NCBI RefSeq assembly: GCF_009664365.1
Contig: NZ_CP044310.1
Location: 817,001-881,000, forward strand
Direction of reading: 5' to 3'
DNA length: 64,000 bases
From: Paenibacillus xylanilyticus
GTDB taxonomy: Bacteria; Bacillota; Bacilli; Paenibacillales; Paenibacillaceae
Shown here: positions 34,782-43,085 of the stretch, one piece after another
How the letters are laid out: the number at the start of each line of letters is the position of its first letter
Numbering within the stretch: position 1 is the stretch's first letter
Program-made: the position numbers and the translations under genes
The notes under the pieces: generated by a model
Told to the model about the DNA's origin: nothing
Seen by the model: only the letters and a program-made list of their open reading frames with translations
The model's database searches: none

Positions 34782-36503
34782 ATGAAAGTAAAAGAGAACT
34801 ACTTCAGTGAACTTTCTGAACAGATCACTAATAAAGAAAAATGGAGTCGGGAAAGGTTTGTGGTCTTTAATCATGAGGCTGGAACAGGCAAAAGCAGAAA
34901 TGCCCATCAGATAATCGGCGAGAAGACCAAAGATCTGGACCGTCGAGTTCTATACGTGCAACGCTTTATTAAGGATATTAAAGTAACTGTTGATTTTATT
35001 AATCAGCACGCTGGCAAGAAAGTGGCGGTAAGCTACACGAGTGAGGATACCAGAAAAGTGAAAGTGAAGGAGTTACTTATAAACCGTCAGGTTATTTGTA
35101 TCAGTCATCAAATGTACATTCAGATCTGTAAGGGAGAGCATCAATACTTGGTAAATGGTCGGGATATTTTAATTATCGATGAATATCCTGACTTACTTGA
35201 GAAGATCAAAATATCGAGTAGTGAAATAGGTCAGCTCTGGTTCGAGTGTAACAAATGGAATGTTCCTGAAATTGGTGAATGGGCATTAATACTACGTAAT
35301 TTGAAAGATGAAAAGTCTGCATGTACTCAAGAAATGAAATTCATGGATTTTTCTGAGAATAGGTTTAGGTTAGCCAAATTGATTAGATCAGCAATTGGTA
35401 GGATGAATGACAAGCGTACTGATGAATACAAGGGCATTTTGCAAAAAAGTATTCACCTGTTAGAGAATGGTGGATATTTGTTTGAGGATGGGTTCCACAC
35501 TTTTGATGGTAGTCATCAATATAGTCATTTAAAGAATAATATCATTCTCGATGCGAATGCGGCGTTCGATTATCGATATAAGCTATGTGATAAGTTTAAT
35601 GTCCGTGAGCAAGAGAAGATCTACGATTATGCAAAGGATACATTACATCACATACAAGTTAAAACGACTAAGAAGGGTATACAAAAATTCAGTGAGTTTG
35701 CTCAGGAAGTGTTGGGAAAACTTCAGATTGAGGGGAAAAATGGAATTCTATTTATTACAGAAAAGGCTAATGTTGAAAAGCTAAGAGATGAGATCGTGCA
35801 ATTCTTCTCCGAATATGGAAGTAGTATTGAAGAAATTGAAAGACGACTGAATTGTAAAATCGGCATCGACTATTTCGGGAATATTATAGGAGTTAATCAT
35901 TACCGTGAATATGATTGCGTTGTTCTGCTCAAAACCCCTCATTACGATTATCTCACTTATACTTCGACATACCACTTTTATAAGTGGATGAATCACCAAC
36001 CTGTCGATGATGTTAAATTGTTCAAGCATAAAGAGGTCGAGGCAATACGGAGAAGCACGGTGGCAGGTGAAATGTATCAGGCAATAAAACGGGTTAATCG
36101 GGACAATAGCAGACGCATGGACGTGTATGTTTTTACCGACTATCAAGAAGCGGTAGATTTAGTGATAGAGCAAATGCCGAATATTCAGTACAACAAAGAA
36201 GATCTTGGAGAAAAGCAGAATAGTGGGAGAAATTATGACAAAACGAAGAGAGAGAAATCCTCTAAAAGTGAAAAGGCTAAAACTATACTTCTCGAAGCTA
36301 AACAGAGTGGTATAGAAATGATGCAAAAGTTGGAGTTAAGGAACTTATTGGAGATAAAAAGTGGAGGGAATCTCACCAAGATACTGGATAAGTTGGAGGC
36401 TTTCATAAAAGAACACGGGATAAGTCACACTGGTCAGCAAATTTGGTTTCATGATAATTTGAGGGATCGTGATAATAAGGATGATCTCAATGAGTCTGCT
36501 TAA
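34782..36503 (+). CDS. Helicase-like P-loop ATPase, 573 residues
   Basis: Walker A EAGTGKSR lies near residues 29-36 and the DEAD-type Walker B ILIIDEYPD near 128-136, so it belongs to superfamily 2-like ATPases. A second half with GILFITEKANVEKLRDEI fits the RecA2 lobe. The C-terminal 90 residues are Lys/Glu-rich. ATG 34782 follows GGGGAGAT. It could drive replication or transposition of the nested element or act in defence; motif VI is not obvious. Confidence 0.65.
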   Translation: MKVKENYFSELSEQITNKEKWSRERFVVFNHEAGTGKSRNAHQIIGEKTKDLDRRVLYVQRFIKDIKVTVDFINQHAGKKVAVSYTSEDTRKVKVKELLINRQVICISHQMYIQICKGEHQYLVNGRDILIIDEYPDLLEKIKISSSEIGQLWFECNKWNVPEIGEWALILRNLKDEKSACTQEMKFMDFSENRFRLAKLIRSAIGRMNDKRTDEYKGILQKSIHLLENGGYLFEDGFHTFDGSHQYSHLKNNIILDANAAFDYRYKLCDKFNVREQEKIYDYAKDTLHHIQVKTTKKGIQKFSEFAQEVLGKLQIEGKNGILFITEKANVEKLRDEIVQFFSEYGSSIEEIERRLNCKIGIDYFGNIIGVNHYREYDCVVLLKTPHYDYLTYTSTYHFYKWMNHQPVDDVKLFKHKEVEAIRRSTVAGEMYQAIKRVNRDNSRRMDVYVFTDYQEAVDLVIEQMPNIQYNKEDLGEKQNSGRNYDKTKREKSSKSEKAKTILLEAKQSGIEMMQKLELRNLLEIKSGGNLTKILDKLEAFIKEHGISHTGQQIWFHDNLRDRDNKDDLNESA

Positions 36504-36899
36504 AGTATGGAGCGAGTACCTTGCCTGTGTTATGTACGCTACATTCTTGTTCTGAACGTTCGAGAACATTTATCCTGTTAATTGCGGCATTCTGAACAAA
36601 GATACGAAGCTGATATCTCCACCCAAAAGCAGATTTTAATTGAAACGATGGTTTTATCCTCTTCGATTTGATGCTTCAATTCTTATGGTTTTGGTTGCCA
36701 TAAGGCAACCGTATATATCAGTGGTTAATGCCTAACTCTTGAAGGAAAATCGTACTGCTATGATTGCATAATCAGTTCGTGATGCCAATTAATAAAAGTT
36801 GTATCAAAATTAGCCATTCCTCTTATATAGGAAGAATTAAATACAACTTTCTAAGTAAAACCCAATTGATGAAGCGGAAAACTCTGAGGATTAATAGAA
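36504..36899. other. Right subterminal region of the nested element
   Basis: It holds GGTTGCC-ATAA-GGCAACC (36693-36710), AAAAGTTGTATC at 36794-36805 and its inverted copy at 36841-36850, mirroring the left end. A cluster of GAAC/GTTC half-sites lies at 36549-36567. No gene is seen. Confidence 0.6.
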
Positions 36900-36922
36900 C
36901 GAACGTCCAGATACAACTTTTA
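36900..36922 (-). repeat. Right 23-bp terminal inverted repeat
   Basis: It is the exact reverse complement of 16670-16692. The outside flank is CTGTAGCA, which does not match the left flank, so no target duplication is visible. Confidence 0.8.
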
Positions 36923-37038
36923 CTGTAGCATAATTTATACTCGAACGGGGTACGACACAAAAAGCCTTTTTACGCATTGCAAAGAAAGATAGAGTATTGA
37001 TATCAACAAAAGAACTTACTACAGGGGGAATATAATCA

Positions 37039-37527
37039 ATGCTATCGGTTGGAACAATTATTGACGGAAGTGAAAACATGAAACCAGCAATTAGTTTGCA
37101 AGAAGCAAGAGAAACGATAAAGCACTATAAAATGGAGAAGCTCTTTGAACTTGCCTGGGAAGCGTACTCGAAGGAATGGGATCACGGCTATGCGTGGTTC
37201 GACCTTAAAAATGGGAAAGTAGTGAGCGGTCACGAACATCTCATCGATCCGAAGCATTCCTATCTGATATTGCTGAAAATAAGCGAGGCAGACTACCTTT
37301 TCGAATGGGACGATTATGATGAAGAATCCGAATACGAAAAGTTTAAGGAACGATTATCTTTACGTGAGTGGTGTGAATTAAAGGGATTTGATTATCGGGG
37401 ACGCATTAGGACGGAGGTATTGCGTGATCCAGGCAGGTGGAACGAATATCATCAGTTACATTCTAAGCTATATATTGGATTAAACGATTGGTATCGTAAG
37501 CATGATGTAACTGTTCAAACGGAGTAA
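37039..37527 (+). CDS. Hypothetical acidic protein, 162 residues
   Basis: ATG 37039 follows AGGGGGAATA; a second ATG at 37078 is possible. It contains many Trp, Tyr and acidic residues (LFEWDDYDEESEYEKF). No domain is recognised. It lies just outside the nested element. Confidence 0.5.
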   Translation: MLSVGTIIDGSENMKPAISLQEARETIKHYKMEKLFELAWEAYSKEWDHGYAWFDLKNGKVVSGHEHLIDPKHSYLILLKISEADYLFEWDDYDEESEYEKFKERLSLREWCELKGFDYRGRIRTEVLRDPGRWNEYHQLHSKLYIGLNDWYRKHDVTVQTE

Positions 37528-37572
37528 TCTACACAAAATTATCAAGTCGATAATAAAGCAAGGAATGAGCAA

Positions 37573-37974
37573 TTGGGAGAATCAAAGGAGAAAGCTTTTT
37601 TTTTAAGGGATTTCAAGACATTGATCTTGTACAAAAAGGCTGTAGAGCTGGAGGATATGATTGATAAATTAGCTGAGTCCTTTCCAATTGATGAGAAGTA
37701 TCGCTTAACTGATCAGTTGATTCGATGTGTTACAAGTATCGGTGCAAACGTTGCGGAGTCAAATGGCGGTCAGTATGCTGGCAGGGAGAAATACCATTTA
37801 GGCGTTGCCTTCCAATCTGCAAACGAGGTTAGATACTGGGTTGAACGGGCGTTTCGGAAGAAGTACATTGATAAAATAACGTATGAGCGGCTGGATGAAA
37901 TGGCACAAGAGCTGAGAAGAATAATGGTCGGGATGTTCAAACGCTTAGATGGTTTAAATGGTGAATCGGTTTAA
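37573..37974 (+). CDS. Four-helix-bundle protein (S23/IVS type), 133 residues
   Basis: FRDFKTLILYKKAVELEDMI, then RLTDQLIRCVTSIGANVAESN, then KYHLGVAFQSANEVRYWVERA follow the pattern of the 23S-intervening-sequence/four-helix-bundle family, whose members include the Avd partner of diversity-generating retroelements. No reverse transcriptase is present in this window. It starts at TTG 37573; a nine-T run at codons 8-11 could slip. Its role is unknown. Confidence 0.8.
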   Translation: MGESKEKAFFLRDFKTLILYKKAVELEDMIDKLAESFPIDEKYRLTDQLIRCVTSIGANVAESNGGQYAGREKYHLGVAFQSANEVRYWVERAFRKKYIDKITYERLDEMAQELRRIMVGMFKRLDGLNGESV

Positions 37975-38208
37975 AACAATGCAAGAACCATGGAGGGGAT
38001 TACTTCCATGGCATACATAGATCTATTCATTTTGTCCAGAGTTTGATGTGAACGGTGGTGGTAGATTAAAAGATTGTCATAGAAGTTACTGACCATCTTT
38101 TATTAAGAGCGATCAACATTTCAATATTGGACAGGCAACTCCGCCAGCAATTGGACAATAATTGCGACAGATTCTGATAAATAAATGTCCGATTATTTTA
38201 TCTATCCA

Positions 38209-38427
38209 TCACTCGAAGCAATCGGATAATCGTTCCTCGAAATACTCATCTTCATGATCCGCACCTTCTCTATAATTCTCGCTTAACTGAACGTTATTGT
38301 CGTCATCTATGCAAAAAAGGCACACGCAATGAGTATTAACATAAATCCGAACCCCTGTTACCTCGGAAATTAGTACCTTTATTTTCTTGCCCTCACCATT
38401 GCATGGAATTTCGCATACATTCATCAT
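38209..38427 (-). CDS. Hypothetical small protein, 72 residues
   Basis: AGAGGAG lies upstream of ATG ATG 38427. A Cys/Val-rich strand region (IYVNTHCVCLFCIDDD) precedes an acidic tail. It is unrecognised. Confidence 0.5.
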   Translation of the reverse strand: MMNVCEIPCNGEGKKIKVLISEVTGVRIYVNTHCVCLFCIDDDNNVQLSENYREGADHEDEYFEERLSDCFE

Positions 38428-38574
38428 CTGTAAATTCTCCTCTTCTGACTTTTCCCAATACTGTTACCTTTCAAACTCCGATGAGAATATGCGTTCCCAT
38501 TCGCTTGGAGATAGTATAATCGACATTTTTTAGATTGGCAACAGACTGTTTTCATAAGGTGGGTATTATTCAAA

Positions 38575-38704
38575 TTCACACGTTATGTTGATTGTGCTAT
38601 ACTGATGTCAAAATTCATTTGTAAAAGTATAGGTACATCATCTAAGGTATTGGACTGGTAAAAAAAACCAGACGCATTGCCTGAAGAGTGAAGTATCTCT
38701 TTTT
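38575..38704 (+). ncRNA. Possible small RNA with its own promoter
   Basis: TTCACA-17-TATACT (38575-38603) is followed by about 100 bases without a coding frame, an internal hairpin CTGGT/ACCAG (38655-38671) and a weak AGAG/CTCT stem with TTTTT at 38701. The stretch from 38428 to 39060 holds no gene, so a short untranslated RNA is the best reading, with low certainty. Confidence 0.3.
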
Positions 38705-39060
38705 GTTGTCTAATAGGAAATTTAACAGATTAGGATGGTGAGATGCCCAGTGTGAAGGCAGTCTGAGAAGTCGAGCTGATTGAAAAGTGGTCTAAATAAG
38801 TTATGTACCGAGTTTTGTTTGGCTTAATTGATTTTTCGAAACGAAGGAATGCGGCTTCATAGATTTTGAAATGAGAGACTCTCTACAGAATTGATAATTA
38901 TGTTAAAAGTGACCCTAAAGTCATGGATCGCTTTTATTCGTTAATTTGTTCTGAAAATTTGTTGTAATAGTTTGACTGTACGATCATAGTCTGCCCTCAT
39001 TATACTTTAATTAAATTCATGCAAGAGAACGGAGAGAATGCGTGATCCTCTCCGAACACT

Positions 39061-39597
39061 TTAGTTGAAAAAGTCCTCAGCTTGTTTCCGATGTTCATCC
39101 GTGATATGGGTGTTTATGCTATTGAACGCTACCCAGAAAGCGGCGGCATCGTCAGTGTACCCAAGAATCAAGATGAAATCAGGAATTAAATCAATTGGAA
39201 GTACAACATATGCTAACGCACCAATAGCAATTGCTTTTGCTTTCATAGGTGTTTTAATATCGATCGCACAGTAATACATAGCTAATGCATCTTTGGCAAA
39301 GGGGATTTTTGATGCATGTTTTTTTAATTTTTTCAGAAAATTATCTTTAACATACTTTTCTTGCTCATTTGAATCGCCAATTTCTGCTATCCAAGTTTTC
39401 GTGTCAATTTTTTTATCTTTAGAATAGGCGTGGTCTGTTGCTAATGCAGTAGCTAATTCTTGTTCTGACTTATATACACTTAGTTCTACATCCTCACTAA
39501 ATTTGGATTTGCATGTACCGCAGATTGCTTGTACAAAACTTTCAGTATCGATGTTATTGATTTGACCACAATTTTGACACTCCATTTGTCTAATCAA
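39061..39597 (-). CDS. Zinc-ribbon DUF1232 (YkvA-like) membrane protein, 178 residues
   Basis: The N-terminus has CQNCGQ and CGTCKSK, a zinc ribbon. Residues 115-165 carry the YkvA/DUF1232 signature YVVLPIDLIPDFILILGYTDD with a hydrophobic helix. A TTG start at 39597 follows AAAGGGG. It lies 64 bases behind the dynamin-like gene on the same strand and is probably its partner. DUF1232 proteins are small membrane proteins of unknown role. Confidence 0.75.
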   Translation of the reverse strand: MIRQMECQNCGQINNIDTESFVQAICGTCKSKFSEDVELSVYKSEQELATALATDHAYSKDKKIDTKTWIAEIGDSNEQEKYVKDNFLKKLKKHASKIPFAKDALAMYYCAIDIKTPMKAKAIAIGALAYVVLPIDLIPDFILILGYTDDAAAFWVAFNSINTHITDEHRKQAEDFFN

Positions 39598-39661
39598 CGT
39601 ATATTATCCCCTTTAAAATGATGATGGAATCTAAAATTAATAAGAGAGAATATGAAGTCTG

Positions 39662-41914
39662 TTATATTGACATTGACATGTTTTGAGTAGGTAATGCCTT
39701 TAAATTTTCACTGCCTTCCCAGGGGAGTTGTCCGAAAAAATCTTCTAAGCCTTTATTTATTGTAATCATATCTTCAATTGTTCGTGGATCACTGGTTTCA
39801 ATAATCGTTTTCAAGTTATCCAAGTGTTCTTCAATTTTTTGCAGAATTCCTGCGACAACTTCATTTAACCCAATCTTACTATCATCCCAAAACTTAGTGA
39901 TTGCATCCGAATAAGAGTTAATAACCTTTTCCTTTTCCAGAGTTTTAATCACTTCTTTTGCCAACCTTTTTTTCCAACCATCACCAAAGAGAGATGTAAC
40001 AATTGCAAATGCTCCAATAGCTAATGCTATACCAATAGTAATTGGCCCTCCAATCATTGCTACGAAAGAAGCCGCCGCCGCAGTTCCACCTACTGAAATT
40101 CCTAAAGCGCTCAGTAAGCTGACACCTTTTGCAACAAGAATATATCCACCAAGGTTTCCAACAGTTGCCGCCCATAATCCTAATCCACCAAGTACACTTG
40201 CTCCAGCGATTCCTCCTGCGAGTGCACCTTTAAAATCAAAGGGTATTTGAACGTTACCGACAGATATTTTACTCAATGAATTTGCTTTCTTCTCAACATC
40301 TTTAAAAAATTGAGTCAACATGGTGTTGAACTCTGAGGCACTGCCTTTAAGTATCTCCTGCATCTTTGCATAATAAAGATCAGAGATGTTGGAGAGAAGA
40401 TACTCTTTAGCCTGTTTTTTATCGTAGTTTTTCTCATTTATTAAATTTATAATGTATTTTTCGGTGATGGTCTCCTTTTCCCAAAGTTTTATTTCGAGTG
40501 TGTTGCTTTTTTGGGACTTATCAATGAACGAGATAAGCTGGTTTCGAAGGGCGTTTATCTCCTCGAACTTTTGAGGCTTTTCTCGAATGGCTTTCTCATA
40601 CTCCTTTTTGGAGTTTTCACGGTCTCGCAAAATGGTCTCATATTTTTGGACTTCATTTGCAAATAAGGTGCGAGATTCATCTTTAAAATCCTCAATAGCT
40701 TGGTTTAATCTTGCCTTTCGAATAGTAGGTAATGAATTCACAAGCAATTCTCTGAATGCATTTTCAAATTCTTCACGGAGAACTGGGGTATCAAGTGAGT
40801 ACGAGAAAAATCTTGTTTTAAATATTTCAACAAATTCTCTTTTACTAACATTAAAGATTTGTTTAATCAATTCGTCAGAGAGTTGCTCTGAAAAAGCAAT
40901 GGATCTTGTTTCTAATACTTGTGGAATTTTTTCAGGACCTACAACATGTGACTGAGAAGCTATTACAAATAAATTTGAAAGCAACGGAACTTCTTTTGTG
41001 TTCAAAACTGGCAATGTGCGGATTACATCTTTTAGGAACAAAATATCAGATTGCTTATTTAAGAAACTGTTGCTCTGGCATAAGAACAAAACAATATCTG
41101 CCTCGTCTTTAGCCCTTTGCGCTCTAACCGTATCATCCATTTCTTCAGTTCCGAAGCCTGGAAGATCAACAATGTCGCAAGACAGTAAGATGTTTGAATC
41201 TAAATAAACGACAGCGGAATCCACCTCTTTATGAAGTTTGTTTGAGTTTCTATTACAGTATTTTTCTAATATATCGTAGTTTCCTACGTGCAGTGCATGA
41301 TTCCTGCAATACTCTATATCATGAATTCTTCTGAAATTCCAGCCTTTGTCATGAGCTTCTGCTTTGAAAATACTAACATGGTTTTCACCCATCCAAGCTG
41401 GTTTGTCATTAATATGTTTCACGTAGACGGTTGATGACGTTGTCGGTGTCCATTGAGACAAAAGCGCATCAATTCCTGTGAGGCTATTGATCATTGTGCT
41501 TTTCCCAGCATCAGATGGACCGAGCAAAGCAACGAGGGGTTTTGCTCCGTAAATGTTAATTAAATCATCTAATTCAGATATTTTCTTAATAGCCGTCTGA
41601 TATTCAGGTTTTTCCTTGAAAAGTTCCACTGTTGGAGCTATGTAATATTTTAAGGCGTTTTTCTTTAAGCTCTCTTCTCCATAAACATTAGGAATATCAA
41701 GGGCTTTAGGTTGTTCTAATTTAAAATTACTCAAAACATCGTTTGGTAGCATGCGAGCTACACTGCACAGATTCATAAAGAATTCGAGTGACATGTTTCC
41801 AGGATTACTTTCCATTCTGGAGATATAGTCTTGTCCGCATTGAAGAGCAGAAGCAAGTTCAGCTTGGGTGTATCCTAACTTTTCTCTAAGACCTTTTAGA
41901 TCAAAATCTTTCAT
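39662..41914 (-). CDS. HTH-dynamin-like GTPase fusion, 750 residues
   Basis: Residues 1-60 form an XRE-type helix-turn-helix (LGYTQAELASALQCGQDYI). A dynamin-type GTPase domain follows: G1 GPSDAGKST at 132-140, a G2 threonine in TPTTSSTVYV, and G3 DLPGFG at 250-255; a classical NKxD is not obvious. Coiled helices fill 430-540, and a glycine-rich hydrophobic segment at about 561-645 could enter membranes. AAAGGCG precedes ATG. Joining a DNA-binding head to a membrane-remodelling GTPase is unusual and suggests a stress or phage-sensing effector. Confidence 0.8.
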   Translation of the reverse strand: MKDFDLKGLREKLGYTQAELASALQCGQDYISRMESNPGNMSLEFFMNLCSVARMLPNDVLSNFKLEQPKALDIPNVYGEESLKKNALKYYIAPTVELFKEKPEYQTAIKKISELDDLINIYGAKPLVALLGPSDAGKSTMINSLTGIDALLSQWTPTTSSTVYVKHINDKPAWMGENHVSIFKAEAHDKGWNFRRIHDIEYCRNHALHVGNYDILEKYCNRNSNKLHKEVDSAVVYLDSNILLSCDIVDLPGFGTEEMDDTVRAQRAKDEADIVLFLCQSNSFLNKQSDILFLKDVIRTLPVLNTKEVPLLSNLFVIASQSHVVGPEKIPQVLETRSIAFSEQLSDELIKQIFNVSKREFVEIFKTRFFSYSLDTPVLREEFENAFRELLVNSLPTIRKARLNQAIEDFKDESRTLFANEVQKYETILRDRENSKKEYEKAIREKPQKFEEINALRNQLISFIDKSQKSNTLEIKLWEKETITEKYIINLINEKNYDKKQAKEYLLSNISDLYYAKMQEILKGSASEFNTMLTQFFKDVEKKANSLSKISVGNVQIPFDFKGALAGGIAGASVLGGLGLWAATVGNLGGYILVAKGVSLLSALGISVGGTAAAASFVAMIGGPITIGIALAIGAFAIVTSLFGDGWKKRLAKEVIKTLEKEKVINSYSDAITKFWDDSKIGLNEVVAGILQKIEEHLDNLKTIIETSDPRTIEDMITINKGLEDFFGQLPWEGSENLKALPTQNMSMSI

Positions 41915-41954
41915 TTAAGCACGCCTTTCTACTGGGAAATTTATGTACAAGATA

Positions 41955-41983
41955 TTTATACCATATTGCTTTTTAGATGTAAA
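41955..41983 (-). promoter_or_regulatory. Promoter of the HTH-dynamin gene
   Basis: On the minus strand TTTACA and TATAAA are 17 bases apart. TGGAT-N8-ATCCA immediately upstream (41987-42004) is a possible operator for the protein's own HTH domain. Confidence 0.6.
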
Positions 41984-42202
41984 TATTGGATATGCAAAAA
42001 TCCATATTATAATGTACGAATAACGAAAAAAGGGATGCATCAAGACATATTTGATTGAATGGTCAGGTATCCCTGTTGATGCGAAATGCCGAATCGAAGT
42101 GATTACTTGGCAAAATGATCGAACCTTACTTAATCTGATTAAGAAAACCTTATAATCCTATAAAATAGGGATTTATAAAATTAGCCAAAAACAACTTGGC
42201 CA

Positions 42203-42232
42203 TTGAATCTTCTTCAAGGGTCCTGATACAAT
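42203..42232 (+). promoter_or_regulatory. Promoter of the recombinase-tns transcript
   Basis: TTGAAT and TACAAT are 18 bases apart, about 100 bases ahead of the tyrosine recombinase gene. Confidence 0.5.
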
Positions 42233-42264
42233 AGTTTTATATGATTGGAATTTTTTGAGGGTGC

Positions 42265-42289
42265 GAGTCGATCTTATCAAGATTGACTC
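42265..42289. repeat. Inverted repeat upstream of the recombinase
   Basis: GAGTCGATCTT and AAGATTGACTC are 11-base arms with one G-U and a 3-base centre. No T run follows, so it is not a good terminator. It may be an operator or part of a recombination site for the adjacent tyrosine recombinase. Confidence 0.45.
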
Positions 42290-42337
42290 TTGACCTTCCT
42301 GACTTTTAATAAAGCGGGGCAGTGAGGATGAGGACGA

Positions 42338-42907
42338 ATGAAGATGGTTTACCCGATCCGAGATAAAAAACAAATCGAGCTTGTAAAGAGTTATCTAAAG
42401 TCAAAGAGTCTGAGAAATTATCTTATGTTTCAAGTCGGCATATCGTCAGCCCTTCGCATATCAGATATTTTGAGTCTTAAAGTGAAGCATGTATGGAACA
42501 ACAAGCGGCCTTCCGAATTTATTGAAGTAAATGAGAAAAAGACAGGGAAGTACAAAAGGTTTCCTGTAGCACCCAATCTTGCGAAAGCAATTAAAGAATA
42601 TGCCGCTGTGTATGACATGAGCGATTCAGAGTTATATCTGTTTCGAAGCAGAAAAGGAGAAAATAAGCCGATCACCAGGCAACAAGCTCGGGATATATTA
42701 GATCATGCTTGTGATATGTGCGGAATTCCCGATAAGTTCGGGAGCCACGGTCTTCGGAAGACCTGGGGATACTTCGCATTCAAACAGGGCATTTCGTTGG
42801 ACTATATTTCTATAGCTCTAAACCATAGATCAATTGCTGAAACCAAACGATACCTTGGTTTACTTCAAGAAGATCTGGATGATATTTATTTTCAGATCAA
42901 TTTATAA
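42338..42907 (+). CDS. Minimal tyrosine recombinase, 189 residues
   Basis: All catalytic residues are readable: Arg40 in ALRIS, Lys71/73, His137 and Arg140 in HGLRKT, His163 in LNHRS, and Tyr172. The protein is only the catalytic domain; the usual N-terminal arm-binding domain is missing. It lies 178 bases before tnsA on the same strand. By analogy with resolvases such as TnpI it could resolve cointegrates made by the tns genes, or act on an attachment site. ATG 42338 follows GAGGATGAGGA. Confidence 0.85.
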   Translation: MKMVYPIRDKKQIELVKSYLKSKSLRNYLMFQVGISSALRISDILSLKVKHVWNNKRPSEFIEVNEKKTGKYKRFPVAPNLAKAIKEYAAVYDMSDSELYLFRSRKGENKPITRQQARDILDHACDMCGIPDKFGSHGLRKTWGYFAFKQGISLDYISIALNHRSIAETKRYLGLLQEDLDDIYFQINL

Positions 42908-43085
42908 TAGTGTACAAGTTATTAAAATCACTTCATGTTCGTGTGCTTCAATAAATTCATATGCAATCAGTGATAAAGCATTGGATATAGGTTGTGCCGC
43001 AAAAAAAAGCGGACTAATTGCCTATAATACCAATGCTTTTTTGCATTGCATGTTAGGCAATGACCTGCTACTTGGAGGTAAGATT

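Larger units (their letters stand above)
16670..36922. mobile_element. Nested 20-kb TIR element carrying BREX
   Basis: Perfect 23-bp inverted repeats (16670-16692 and 36900-36922) delimit this segment. Each end also has two further copies of AAAAGTTGTATC in mirrored arrangement within 130 bp, and a palindrome about 220 bp in. The left end begins seven bases after the stop of the RecB-like gene. Inside are a regulator, a DUF4268-like gene, the BREX operon, a repressor-like gene and a helicase-like gene. No recognisable transposase or recombinase lies inside and no target duplication is visible, so mobilisation in trans or by an unknown enzyme must be assumed. Confidence 0.65.

Noticed and set aside
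37573-37974. Avd protein of a diversity-generating retroelement
   Set aside because: The fold family matches, but no reverse transcriptase or template/variable repeat is present, so only the general four-helix-bundle call is kept.
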